Origin: Flagellimonas alvinocaridis
GTDB lineage: Bacteria > Bacteroidota > Bacteroidia > Flavobacteriales > Flavobacteriaceae
Length of the DNA stretch: 64,000 bases
Assembly: GCF_004916895.1 (NCBI RefSeq)
Contig: NZ_SNTZ01000005.1
Span: 62,001 to 126,000 of the forward strand
Direction: 5' to 3'
Shown here: positions 32,709 to 41,198 of the stretch, piece after piece
How the letters are laid out: each line of letters starts with the position of its first letter
Numbering within the stretch: position 1 is the first letter of the stretch
Position numbers and translations under genes: made by a program
Notes under the pieces: generated by a model
The model's database searches: none
Seen by the model: the letters and a program-made list of their open reading frames with translations, nothing else
Told to the model about the DNA's origin: nothing

Positions 32709-35700
32709 ATGGCATCAAACAAAAAATATTGGAAAAGTGAAGCGGAGTTGAATCCGAACGATTCCATTGTTGAGACGCTAAGACAAAACGAATTTACAGA
32801 ACAGATCCCCGTTGATGAGTTTTTGGGTGACAAGGAAAACTTGTCCGCTTCAAATACCAACAGAAGGGACTTTCTGAAATATGTTGGGTTCAGTACAGCT
32901 GCGGCAGCGGTTGCTGCATGTGAGGGACCGGTCCACAAGTCCATACCCTACGTGGTACAGCCGGACAATATTGTTCCGGGTGTGGCCAACTATTACGCAA
33001 CCACTATTGCGGATGGTTTTGATTTTGCCAGTGTTTTGGTGAAAACAAGGGAAGGAAGACCTATAAAGATTGAAAACAACACCGATGCCAAGGTGAATGG
33101 AAGTGCCAATGCAAGGGTTCAGGCCTCTGTATTGACACTGTATGATAGCAAGAGGGTCCAGGGGCCAAGTGCCAATGGTGAGCCTGTTGAGTGGAAGGTG
33201 TTGGATGCTACGGTAAAAGCCAAATTGGGCAGTTTGAAAGGGTCTAACCGACAAATTGTTTTGTTGACCCAAACTTATGCAAGCCCATCTACCGATAAAT
33301 TGATTGCCGAGTTCAAGGAAGCTTATGGTGAAAATGTGAACCACGTGGTTTACGATGCCATTTCTGAAGACGCTGCACTCAACGCATTCAATGAGGCCTA
33401 TGGTGAACGTGCCTTGGCTGATTATGATTTTGAAAAAGCAGAATTGATTGTTTCCTTCGGGGCTGATTTCTTAGGAGATTGGCAAGGAGGAGGATATGAT
33501 AGTGGATACGCCAAAGGACGTGTGCCCAAACATGGGAAAATGTCCAGGCATATTCAATTGGAGTCCAATATGTCTTTGTCCGGAGCCAATGCGGACAAGC
33601 GTTATCCCATGACGCCCACCCAACAAAAAATTGCCTTGGCCAAGTTGTATGGCAAATTGAACGGCAGTAGTGTGGGTGGAGGTACTTCTGATGTGGATGA
33701 GGCTGTGGATAAGGTTGCTTCCGAGTTGAAAAAAGCGGGAAGCAAAGCTGTTGTGGTTACAGGACTTAATGATGTAAATGCGCAGACTGTTGTCTTGGCC
33801 ATCAATAAATTATTGGCCAGTGAAGCTTTTGATGCAGAGAACCCAAGATATGTTCGTCAGGGTGATACGGCCAAAGTAGGTAAGTTGATTGCCGATATGA
33901 ATGCCGGTCGAGTTGGCGCTTTGATAATGGACGGGGTGAATCCTGCGTACACATTGCCCAATGCCGAGGAGTTCGTATCCGGACTTGAAAAGGTTGATGT
34001 TTCCGTGGCATTTGCGTTCAATAACGACGAAACCGCCCAAGCGGCTGGTTATGTAGCTGCTGCTTCCCATTACTTGGAGTCTTGGGGAGATGCGCAATTC
34101 AGAAAAGGACAATACACTTTAATGCAACCTGCCATCCGACAGTTGTTTGATACTAGACAGTTTCAAACCGCTTTGTTGACTTGGATGGGTAGTGAAAAAA
34201 CATATTACGATTACATTAAGGAAACTTGGAGCACAGATATCCTTCAAGGAGGGTCTTGGAACAAGGCGCTTCAGGATGGGGTTTTTGTGGCTTCTTCTCC
34301 TGTTGCCCAAGAGGAGGGTGCTGTTGCAGCTTCGCAAGCTGAGGCGGAAGAAGCAGAAGGTGAATCCACAGTGGTTCCCATTGCATCCGCAATTCGCTCC
34401 TTGGTGAATGCTGCCAGTACCGGAACAGAATTGGTGCTGTATTCCAAAGTAGGTATGGGTGATGGTCGACAGGCCAATAACCCATGGTTGCAAGAGTTTC
34501 CTGATCCTATTTCCAGGGTTTCTTGGGACAACTATGTGACCGTTTCCAAAGCCGATGCCGAAAAATGGGAGGTTGAAAACAAAATGGTTGCCGATGGTGG
34601 AGTGAATGGTAGTTACGTGAACCTTACCGTGGACGGAAAAGTATTGGAAAACGTTCCTGTAATCGTACAGCCTGGTCAAGCAGTAGGTACCGTGGGACTT
34701 TCTTTTGGATATGGTAAAAAAGCCGGAATGCAGTCTGAAATGGCCACGGGGGTAAATGCTTACGCTTTGTATTCCAATTTTTCAGATGTACAGTCCGTAA
34801 CCATTGAAAAAGTGGGTGGAGAGCATGAATTTGCTTGTATCCAGTCGCAAAAAACATTGATGGGTAGAGGAGATATCATCAAGGAAACCACCTTGGAAAT
34901 CTTCAATACTAAAGACCATGCAGAATGGAATCATATGCCACATGTTTCATTGAACCACAATGAAATCCCTGTGACTTCTCCAGATGCCGACCTTTGGGAT
35001 GAGTTCGATCGTTCCATTGGGCACCACTTTAACTTGTCCATCGACTTGAATGCTTGTACAGGATGTGGGGCTTGTGTTATAGCTTGTCATGCTGAAAACA
35101 ACGTTCCGGTTGTAGGTAAAGCGGAGATGCGTCGTTCACGCGACATGCACTGGTTGCGAATCGATAGATATTACTCTTCAGAGGAGACCTTTGAACAAGA
35201 TAATGAGAAGAAGGATGGAATGGATGGTCTTTGGGGTGAAAAAGGTTCCTTGGGCGGATTCAGGGAGATGGAAGATCCATCTGCCAATCCTCAGGTAGCC
35301 TTCCAGCCAGTAATGTGCCAGCACTGTAACCACGCACCTTGTGAAACAGTTTGTCCTGTTGCGGCCACTTCACACAGTAGGCAAGGTCAGAACCACATGG
35401 CATACAACCGTTGTGTGGGTACTAGATATTGTGCCAACAACTGTCCATATAAAGTACGTCGATTCAACTGGTTCTTGTACAACAACAATGACGAGTTCGA
35501 TTTCAATATGAACAATGACTTGGGCAAGATGGTCATCAACCCAGACGTGAACGTTCGTTCAAGAGGGGTAATGGAAAAATGCTCTATGTGTATCCAAATG
35601 ACACAAAAGACCATTTTGGATGCCAAGCGAGATGGACGAGTCATCAAGGATGGTGAGTTCCAGACAGCCTGTTCTGCGGCATGTAGCAGTGGAGCCATGG

Positions 35701-35840
35701 TATTTGGAGACATCAACGACAATGAAAGTAAGGTTGCCAAGTTGAAGGAAGATGATAGAATGTACCACTTATTGGAGCATGTGGGTACAAAACCCAATGT
35801 GTTCTATCATGTTAAGGTAAGAAACACCAACGAGGCGTAA
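32709..35840 (+). CDS. actB: Alternative complex III subunit B, Mo-enzyme-like and Fe-S domains fused
   Basis: The 1043-residue protein joins a catalytically silent molybdopterin-oxidoreductase-like half (about 1-740) and a ferredoxin-like half with four Fe-S clusters. The cluster motifs are CTGCGACVIACH, CQHCNHAPCETVCPV, CVGTRYCANNCPYK and CSMCIQMTQK...CSAACSSG. Near residue 50 is NRRDFLKYVGFSTAAAAVAAC, a Tat-type variant signal inside the chain. ActB relays electrons in the quinol:cytochrome c complex. It follows actA by 32 bases and precedes actC by 31. Confidence 0.95.
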   Translation: MASNKKYWKSEAELNPNDSIVETLRQNEFTEQIPVDEFLGDKENLSASNTNRRDFLKYVGFSTAAAAVAACEGPVHKSIPYVVQPDNIVPGVANYYATTIADGFDFASVLVKTREGRPIKIENNTDAKVNGSANARVQASVLTLYDSKRVQGPSANGEPVEWKVLDATVKAKLGSLKGSNRQIVLLTQTYASPSTDKLIAEFKEAYGENVNHVVYDAISEDAALNAFNEAYGERALADYDFEKAELIVSFGADFLGDWQGGGYDSGYAKGRVPKHGKMSRHIQLESNMSLSGANADKRYPMTPTQQKIALAKLYGKLNGSSVGGGTSDVDEAVDKVASELKKAGSKAVVVTGLNDVNAQTVVLAINKLLASEAFDAENPRYVRQGDTAKVGKLIADMNAGRVGALIMDGVNPAYTLPNAEEFVSGLEKVDVSVAFAFNNDETAQAAGYVAAASHYLESWGDAQFRKGQYTLMQPAIRQLFDTRQFQTALLTWMGSEKTYYDYIKETWSTDILQGGSWNKALQDGVFVASSPVAQEEGAVAASQAEAEEAEGESTVVPIASAIRSLVNAASTGTELVLYSKVGMGDGRQANNPWLQEFPDPISRVSWDNYVTVSKADAEKWEVENKMVADGGVNGSYVNLTVDGKVLENVPVIVQPGQAVGTVGLSFGYGKKAGMQSEMATGVNAYALYSNFSDVQSVTIEKVGGEHEFACIQSQKTLMGRGDIIKETTLEIFNTKDHAEWNHMPHVSLNHNEIPVTSPDADLWDEFDRSIGHHFNLSIDLNACTGCGACVIACHAENNVPVVGKAEMRRSRDMHWLRIDRYYSSEETFEQDNEKKDGMDGLWGEKGSLGGFREMEDPSANPQVAFQPVMCQHCNHAPCETVCPVAATSHSRQGQNHMAYNRCVGTRYCANNCPYKVRRFNWFLYNNNDEFDFNMNNDLGKMVINPDVNVRSRGVMEKCSMCIQMTQKTILDAKRDGRVIKDGEFQTACSAACSSGAMVFGDINDNESKVAKLKEDDRMYHLLEHVGTKPNVFYHVKVRNTNEA

Positions 35841-35871
35841 TCAATAAAAAGAAGTAACTAGAAGATAAATT

Positions 35872-37596
35872 ATGGCGTCGCATTACGAAGCACCTATTCG
35901 AAAGCCCTTAGTACTTGGAGACAAAGGATACCACGATGTAACCGTGGACATTGCCCGTCCGGTAGAGGGAAAGGCCAATAAACAATGGTGGATTGTCTTC
36001 ACCATTGCCCTTGTGGCATTCCTTTGGGGTCTAGGATGTATCATTTACACCATTTCCACTGGTATTGGGGTTTGGGGTCTTAACCGAACCGTGAACTGGG
36101 CCTGGGACATCACCAACTTTGTATGGTGGGTGGGTATTGGTCACGCAGGAACCCTGATTTCGGCGGTACTGTTGTTGTTCCGTCAAAAATGGAGAATGGC
36201 GATTAACCGTTCCGCGGAGGCGATGACCATTTTCTCGGTAGTTCAGGCAGGTTTGTTCCCGATCATCCACATGGGTCGTCCATGGTTGGGGTATTGGGTA
36301 CTTCCCATCCCTAACCAATTCGGTTCCCTTTGGGTGAACTTCAACTCACCATTGCTTTGGGATGTATTCGCGATTTCAACCTACCTTTCCGTATCATTGG
36401 TATTCTGGTGGACAGGGCTACTGCCTGACTTCGCCATGATCCGCGATAGAGCGGTAAAACCTTTCCAAAAGAAAATATACAGCCTGTTGAGCTTCGGTTG
36501 GACAGGTAGAGCCAAAGACTGGCAACGTTTCGAGGAAGTTTCCTTGGTATTGGCCGGTTTGGCAACACCTTTGGTACTTTCCGTACACACCATTGTATCG
36601 TTTGACTTTGCTACCTCGGTAATTCCAGGATGGCACACCACCATCTTTCCACCGTACTTCGTTGCTGGTGCGATTTTCTCTGGATTTGCCATGGTGAACA
36701 CGCTTTTGATCATTATGCGTAAAGTGTGTAACCTTGAAGCGTATATCACTGTACAACATATTGAGTTGATGAACATCGTAATCATGATCACAGGTTCCAT
36801 CGTTGGATGTGCCTATATCACGGAGTTGTTCATTGCTTGGTACTCAGGGGTTGAGTACGAGCAATATGCCTTCTTGAACAGGGCTACAGGACCTTACTGG
36901 TGGGCGTACTGGTCCATGATGACCTGTAACGTGTTCTCGCCGCAGTTCATGTGGTTCAAAAAATTGCGTACCAGTATCATGTTCTCTTTCTTTATCTCTA
37001 TCGTGGTAAACATAGGGATGTGGTTCGAGCGTTTTGTGATCATTGTTACCTCATTGCACAGGGATTACCTGCCGTCTTCTTGGACCATGTTCTCCCCAAC
37101 CTTTGTGGATATCGGAATCTTCATCGGAACCATTGGATTCTTCTTTGTGTTGTTCTTGTTGTATTCCAGAACCTTCCCTGTAATTGCCCAGGCGGAAGTG
37201 AAATCTATCTTGAAGGCATCAGGTGAAAAATACAAGAAGCTTAGGGATTCTGGAAAACCATTGTATGAAATGCCGGCTAAAGGTGGCTCTAAAAAGGTAG
37301 AGGCTCCTAAAGCTGAAGCAAAAGAGGTCGATCCAAAACAAGTTTCATCCCTGTTGGAAGCTATCGGCACATTCGACCCTGAAACGGATACTGCGGATGA
37401 CTTGAAAAAGGTCAAAGGTATTGGTCCACAAATGGAGGAAGCATTGAACCAGATAGGCATCCATACCTTTGCACAGGTAAGTAAAATGACCGAAAAAGAA
37501 TATGATCTGTTGGATTCCATTACAGGTTCCTTCCCGGGAAGGGCGCAGCGTGATGATTGGGCAGGTCAAGCAAAAAAATTAAACGATAAGAAATAG
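35872..37596 (+). CDS. actC: Alternative complex III subunit C (NrfD/PsrC quinol-binding) with C-terminal HhH domain
   Basis: The first 460 residues form a ten-helix NrfD/PsrC-type membrane protein that binds and oxidises quinol and may move protons. The last 85 residues (coded by about 37340-37593) are something else: DDLKKVKGIGPQMEEALNQIGIHTF and then DSITGSFPGRAQRDDWAGQA. This is a helix-hairpin-helix-type domain of the kind fused to ribosomal protein L21-like and other proteins in Bacteroidota; such domains usually bind nucleic acids or make protein contacts. A lysine/alanine-rich linker joins the parts. The tail would sit on the cytoplasmic side. The length of 574 is longer than a bare ActC. 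Confidence 0.93.
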   Translation: MASHYEAPIRKPLVLGDKGYHDVTVDIARPVEGKANKQWWIVFTIALVAFLWGLGCIIYTISTGIGVWGLNRTVNWAWDITNFVWWVGIGHAGTLISAVLLLFRQKWRMAINRSAEAMTIFSVVQAGLFPIIHMGRPWLGYWVLPIPNQFGSLWVNFNSPLLWDVFAISTYLSVSLVFWWTGLLPDFAMIRDRAVKPFQKKIYSLLSFGWTGRAKDWQRFEEVSLVLAGLATPLVLSVHTIVSFDFATSVIPGWHTTIFPPYFVAGAIFSGFAMVNTLLIIMRKVCNLEAYITVQHIELMNIVIMITGSIVGCAYITELFIAWYSGVEYEQYAFLNRATGPYWWAYWSMMTCNVFSPQFMWFKKLRTSIMFSFFISIVVNIGMWFERFVIIVTSLHRDYLPSSWTMFSPTFVDIGIFIGTIGFFFVLFLLYSRTFPVIAQAEVKSILKASGEKYKKLRDSGKPLYEMPAKGGSKKVEAPKAEAKEVDPKQVSSLLEAIGTFDPETDTADDLKKVKGIGPQMEEALNQIGIHTFAQVSKMTEKEYDLLDSITGSFPGRAQRDDWAGQAKKLNDKK

Positions 37597-37598
37597 TT

Positions 37599-38126
37599 AT
37601 GGCATCAAAAGTTATTCAGGCGCTTTACCACGATGACGATGTGTTGATGCATGCCGTAAAGAAAGTGAGGGCAGAGCACCATCATATAGAGGAAGTATAC
37701 ACCCCTTTCCCAGTTCACGGTTTGGACAAGGCCATGGGATTGGCAGATACGCGAATTGCGATCACTTCCTTCATGTATGGTTGTTTGGGATTGACCGTTG
37801 CCATTGTGATGATGAACTACATCATGATTGAGGATTGGCCCCAAGATATTGGAGGAAAGCCCAGCTTTAGCTATTTGGAAAATATGCCCGCCTTTGTTCC
37901 GATCATGTTCGAGTTGACGGTTTTCTTCGCAGCTCACTTGATGGTAATCACCTTTTACCTAAGAAGTAAAATGTGGCCCTTCAAAAAAGCTGAAAACCCA
38001 GACAAACGTACTACGGATGACCATTTTTTAATGGAAATTGGAGTGCACGATAATGAAAAGGAGTTGACCGATTTGTTGTGGGAAACAGGAGCGGTGGAAA
38101 TAAAAGTTACAGAAAAGGAGTCTTAA
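37599..38126 (+). CDS. actD: Alternative complex III subunit D (DUF3341)
   Basis: The 175-residue protein has two membrane helices (SFMYGCLGLTVAIVMMNYIMI and FVPIMFELTVFFAAHLMVITFYL) separated by a short loop, with soluble ends. This matches ActD/DUF3341, a structural subunit of Alternative Complex III that holds cytochromes to the membrane core. It begins two bases after the actC stop, so the two are translationally coupled. Confidence 0.93.
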   Translation: MASKVIQALYHDDDVLMHAVKKVRAEHHHIEEVYTPFPVHGLDKAMGLADTRIAITSFMYGCLGLTVAIVMMNYIMIEDWPQDIGGKPSFSYLENMPAFVPIMFELTVFFAAHLMVITFYLRSKMWPFKKAENPDKRTTDDHFLMEIGVHDNEKELTDLLWETGAVEIKVTEKES

Positions 38127-38130
38127 TACT

Positions 38131-38700
38131 ATGAAACTACTAGGTAAAATAAGTGTTGTATTGGCCGTGGTGTTGTTTGTTGCTGCTTGCGCTGACAAAA
38201 ACAGACCAAACTACCAATTTATGCCAAATATGTACGAAGGCGTAGGATATGAAACCTATCAAGGAGTGGATAATGGATTGTTCCCTGAAGGAACGGAAGC
38301 CATGTTGCCTGTGGAAGGAACCATCTCCAGAGGGTATATGCCCTATGAGTTCGAAAATACTCCTGAAGGAAAAGAACTGGCAAGGTTGAATACAAGTCCC
38401 TTGGATTCCTTGAATTTGGAGGAAGACTTGGCTGCCGGAGCGGAATTGTACGCTATTTATTGTGCGGTATGCCATGGACCTAAAGGGGATGGACAAGGAA
38501 ACTTGGTAAAACGTGAAAAAATATTGGGTGTTCCCAGCTATAGTGATGCGGCAAGAAACATTACCGTGGGTACTACGTACCATACCATTTACTATGGTTT
38601 AAATTCCATGGGCTCCTATGCATCTCAGTTCGCCAACGAAGAGGAGATGTGGCAGGTGTCAGAATACGTGATGAAGTTAAAGGAGGACCTAACAAAATAA
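38131..38700 (+). CDS. actE: Alternative complex III subunit E, monoheme cytochrome c lipoprotein
   Basis: The 189-residue protein is a lipoprotein (lipobox near VAACADK) with one heme site CAVCHG and the axial methionine region LNSMGSYASQ. This fits ActE, the monoheme cytochrome that hands electrons to the oxidase or soluble carriers. It starts 4 bases after the actD stop. Since ActA here already carries an added monoheme domain, two monoheme cytochromes serve the same complex. Confidence 0.94.
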   Translation: MKLLGKISVVLAVVLFVAACADKNRPNYQFMPNMYEGVGYETYQGVDNGLFPEGTEAMLPVEGTISRGYMPYEFENTPEGKELARLNTSPLDSLNLEEDLAAGAELYAIYCAVCHGPKGDGQGNLVKREKILGVPSYSDAARNITVGTTYHTIYYGLNSMGSYASQFANEEEMWQVSEYVMKLKEDLTK

Positions 38701-38717
38701 TTGGATAAGAGTAAACT

Positions 38718-40070
38718 ATGTACACCTTTTCAAACAGACTTAAAATAGGATCTTTCATTGCCATGGGGCTTGGAGTTATTTTCTTGGCCATTGGTTTTCT
38801 ATCGGCTCCATCAACAGTGGAAGAGGCAAAGGCCATTGTGGCTGCCCATGATGATGGCCACGGAGGTGGTCACGGACAAGAGGCTGTAAGCCATGGAGGT
38901 GATCAAGGCCATGGGGAAAGTGCCGCACACAGCGCAGAAGCTTCACATGATGAAGGACATGATGCCGCTCATGATGAGCATTTGTTGCACCAACTACAGA
39001 ACAAGCCGTGGGCCGCTCTGTATGTAGCTGCTTTCTTTTTCTTTATGATCGCTTTGGGAGTATTGGCTTTCTACGCCATACAACGTGCCGCACAAGCTGG
39101 TTGGTCTCCCTTGTTGTTTAGGGTCATGGAAGGAATTACTTCCTATTTGGTGCCAGGAGGTATCATTGTATTTGTGATTTTGGTACTGTCCGTAATGCAT
39201 ATGAACCATATGTTCGTGTGGATGGATGCCGATGTTGTGGCACACGATAAACTATTACAAGGAAAAGCAGGGTATTTGAACCCAACCTTCTTCTTGGTAA
39301 GGGCCGCTATATTTTTGGGTGGATGGATTTTTTATCGTGAATATTCCAGAAAACTTTCTTTGGCTCAGGATGAGTCCGATGATAACAGCAACTTTGTAAA
39401 GAACTTTAGATGGTCTGCCGGATTCTTGGTATTCTATCTCGTTACCGAATCCATGATGTCCTGGGATTGGATCATGAGTTTGGACCCACACTGGTTCAGT
39501 ACCCTTTTCGGATGGTATGTATTTGCCAGTATGTTCGTATCAGGAATCACTGTGATTGCCATGGTGACCATTTACCTGAAGTCCAAAGGATACTTGGAGC
39601 AAGTGAACAATAGCCACATCCACGATTTGGCCAAGTTTATGTTCGGTATCAGTATTTTCTGGACCTATTTGTGGTTTGCCCAGTTCATGTTGATTTGGTA
39701 TGCCAACATTCCAGAAGAGGTTACGTATTATGTGGCACGTTTCCAAGATTTCAAACTGCCGTTCTTTGCCATGTTGGTGATGAACTTCGTGTTCCCATTG
39801 TTGGTGTTGATGAACAGCGACTACAAGCGGGTCAACTGGTTTGTGATCATGGCTGGTGTTGTGGTGTTGGCAGGACACTATTTGGATGTCTTCAATATGG
39901 TTATGCCAGCAACAGTAGGGGATCAATGGTATATTGGATTGCCAGAAATAGGAGGTATATTGTTCTTTGGAGGGTTATTTGTGTACTGGGTGTTCAATAC
40001 CTTGACCAAAGCGCCATTGCAACCAAAGCGCAATCCATTTATTGAGGAAAGTAGACATTTTCATTATTAA
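38718..40070 (+). CDS. actF: Alternative complex III subunit F, quinol oxidising subunit 2
   Basis: The 450-residue protein is a ten-helix integral membrane protein homologous to ActC; together they form the quinol/proton core. Between the first helix (FIAMGLGVIFLAIGFL) and the second, at about residues 38-95, there is a stretch very rich in His, Asp, Glu and Gly (HDDGHGGGHGQ, SHDEGHDAAHDEH). This could bind copper, zinc or nickel on the periplasmic side. Similar His-rich loops occur in flavobacterial ActF, but length varies. It starts 17 bases after the actE stop. Confidence 0.92.
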   Translation: MYTFSNRLKIGSFIAMGLGVIFLAIGFLSAPSTVEEAKAIVAAHDDGHGGGHGQEAVSHGGDQGHGESAAHSAEASHDEGHDAAHDEHLLHQLQNKPWAALYVAAFFFFMIALGVLAFYAIQRAAQAGWSPLLFRVMEGITSYLVPGGIIVFVILVLSVMHMNHMFVWMDADVVAHDKLLQGKAGYLNPTFFLVRAAIFLGGWIFYREYSRKLSLAQDESDDNSNFVKNFRWSAGFLVFYLVTESMMSWDWIMSLDPHWFSTLFGWYVFASMFVSGITVIAMVTIYLKSKGYLEQVNNSHIHDLAKFMFGISIFWTYLWFAQFMLIWYANIPEEVTYYVARFQDFKLPFFAMLVMNFVFPLLVLMNSDYKRVNWFVIMAGVVVLAGHYLDVFNMVMPATVGDQWYIGLPEIGGILFFGGLFVYWVFNTLTKAPLQPKRNPFIEESRHFHY

Positions 40071-40098
40071 TACGATTTAAGTCTTAGATAAGTATACA

Positions 40099-41157
40099 AT
40101 GACTGCATTATTAACATTGACTGTTTTAGTACTGGTGGCGATTGCGATATGGCAAATGACCAAGATTTTTGAATTGTCCCAACTTAAAACAGAGAAGGCC
40201 GAGATAGCAAACGATACGGATAACAAATACAACGGGTATCTTTTGTTTGCATTCCTGATATTCATCTACGGAATCACCATTTTCAGTTTTGCAAAATATA
40301 CAAAGGTACTGTTGCCTGAGGCTTCATCCGCTCATGGTGGAGAATACGACCAATTGATGTGGGTGTCTTTTGCGATCATTTTCTTTGTTCAGTTTATTAC
40401 ACAGGCTTTGCTGCACTATTTTGGGTACAAGTACCGTGGGGAAGAAGGAAAAAAGGCCTTGTTCTATGCAGATAACGACCGTTTGGAGTTCATTTGGACC
40501 ATCATTCCAGTAGTTGTTTTGGCCGGATTGATCTTATGGGGATTGTATACGTGGACCAACATTATGGATGTCAACGATGAGGACGACCCCTTGATTGTTG
40601 AGCTTTATGCCCAGCAGTTTAACTGGACTGCCCGATATGGAGGCGACGACAATGTTTTGGGAGATGCCAGTGTACGACTTATTGATATTGACAGAGCGAA
40701 CGTTTTAGGTTTGGATGAGTCAGATCCTAATGGGGATGATGATGTCATTGTAAAGGAATTGCACCTGCCCGTAGGGCGAAAGGTGAATTTTAAGATGCGT
40801 TCACAAGATGTATTGCATTCTGCCTACATGCCGCACTTTAGGGCACAGATGAACTGTGTTCCCGGTATGATTACGCAATTCTCGTTCACGCCTACTGTTA
40901 CTACGGAAGAAATGCGTTTGAACCCAGATGTAGTGGAAAAAGTAAAACGGACCAATGCCATTAGGGCAGAGTGGGCCGCAGAAGGAAGACCGAATTCCGA
41001 TCCATGGGAGTTCGACTATGTATTGCTTTGCAATAAAATTTGCGGAAAATCACACTATAACATGCAGATGAAGATTATAGTGGAGACCGAAGAGGAGTTC
41101 AACAAATGGATGGCGGAACAGACTACGTTCAAACAAACTGTAGCTCCCGCAGAATAA
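40099..41157 (+). CDS. coxB: Cytochrome c oxidase subunit II
   Basis: The 352-residue protein has three hydrophobic segments (residues about 2-15, 45-65 and 130-150) and a periplasmic cupredoxin domain. The CuA site has the two cysteines and His/Met ligands in CNKICGKSHYNM. The upstream histidine lies in LHSAYMPHF. It takes electrons from cytochrome c and passes them to heme a. It is unusual in having an extra N-terminal helix, as seen in other flavobacteria. No C-terminal cytochrome domain is attached. It lies between actF and ctaD. Confidence 0.93.
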   Translation: MTALLTLTVLVLVAIAIWQMTKIFELSQLKTEKAEIANDTDNKYNGYLLFAFLIFIYGITIFSFAKYTKVLLPEASSAHGGEYDQLMWVSFAIIFFVQFITQALLHYFGYKYRGEEGKKALFYADNDRLEFIWTIIPVVVLAGLILWGLYTWTNIMDVNDEDDPLIVELYAQQFNWTARYGGDDNVLGDASVRLIDIDRANVLGLDESDPNGDDDVIVKELHLPVGRKVNFKMRSQDVLHSAYMPHFRAQMNCVPGMITQFSFTPTVTTEEMRLNPDVVEKVKRTNAIRAEWAAEGRPNSDPWEFDYVLLCNKICGKSHYNMQMKIIVETEEEFNKWMAEQTTFKQTVAPAE

Positions 41158-41198
41158 TTTAGGCTAGGAAAGAAACCATAACAAAACTTAAGAAGATT

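Noticed and set aside
32850..32945. ActB RRDFLK stretch as a cleavable Tat signal
   Set aside because: It lies about 50 residues into the protein after a polar segment; in this family it is a known Tat-variant of the complex, so I keep it as a note rather than a cleaved signal.
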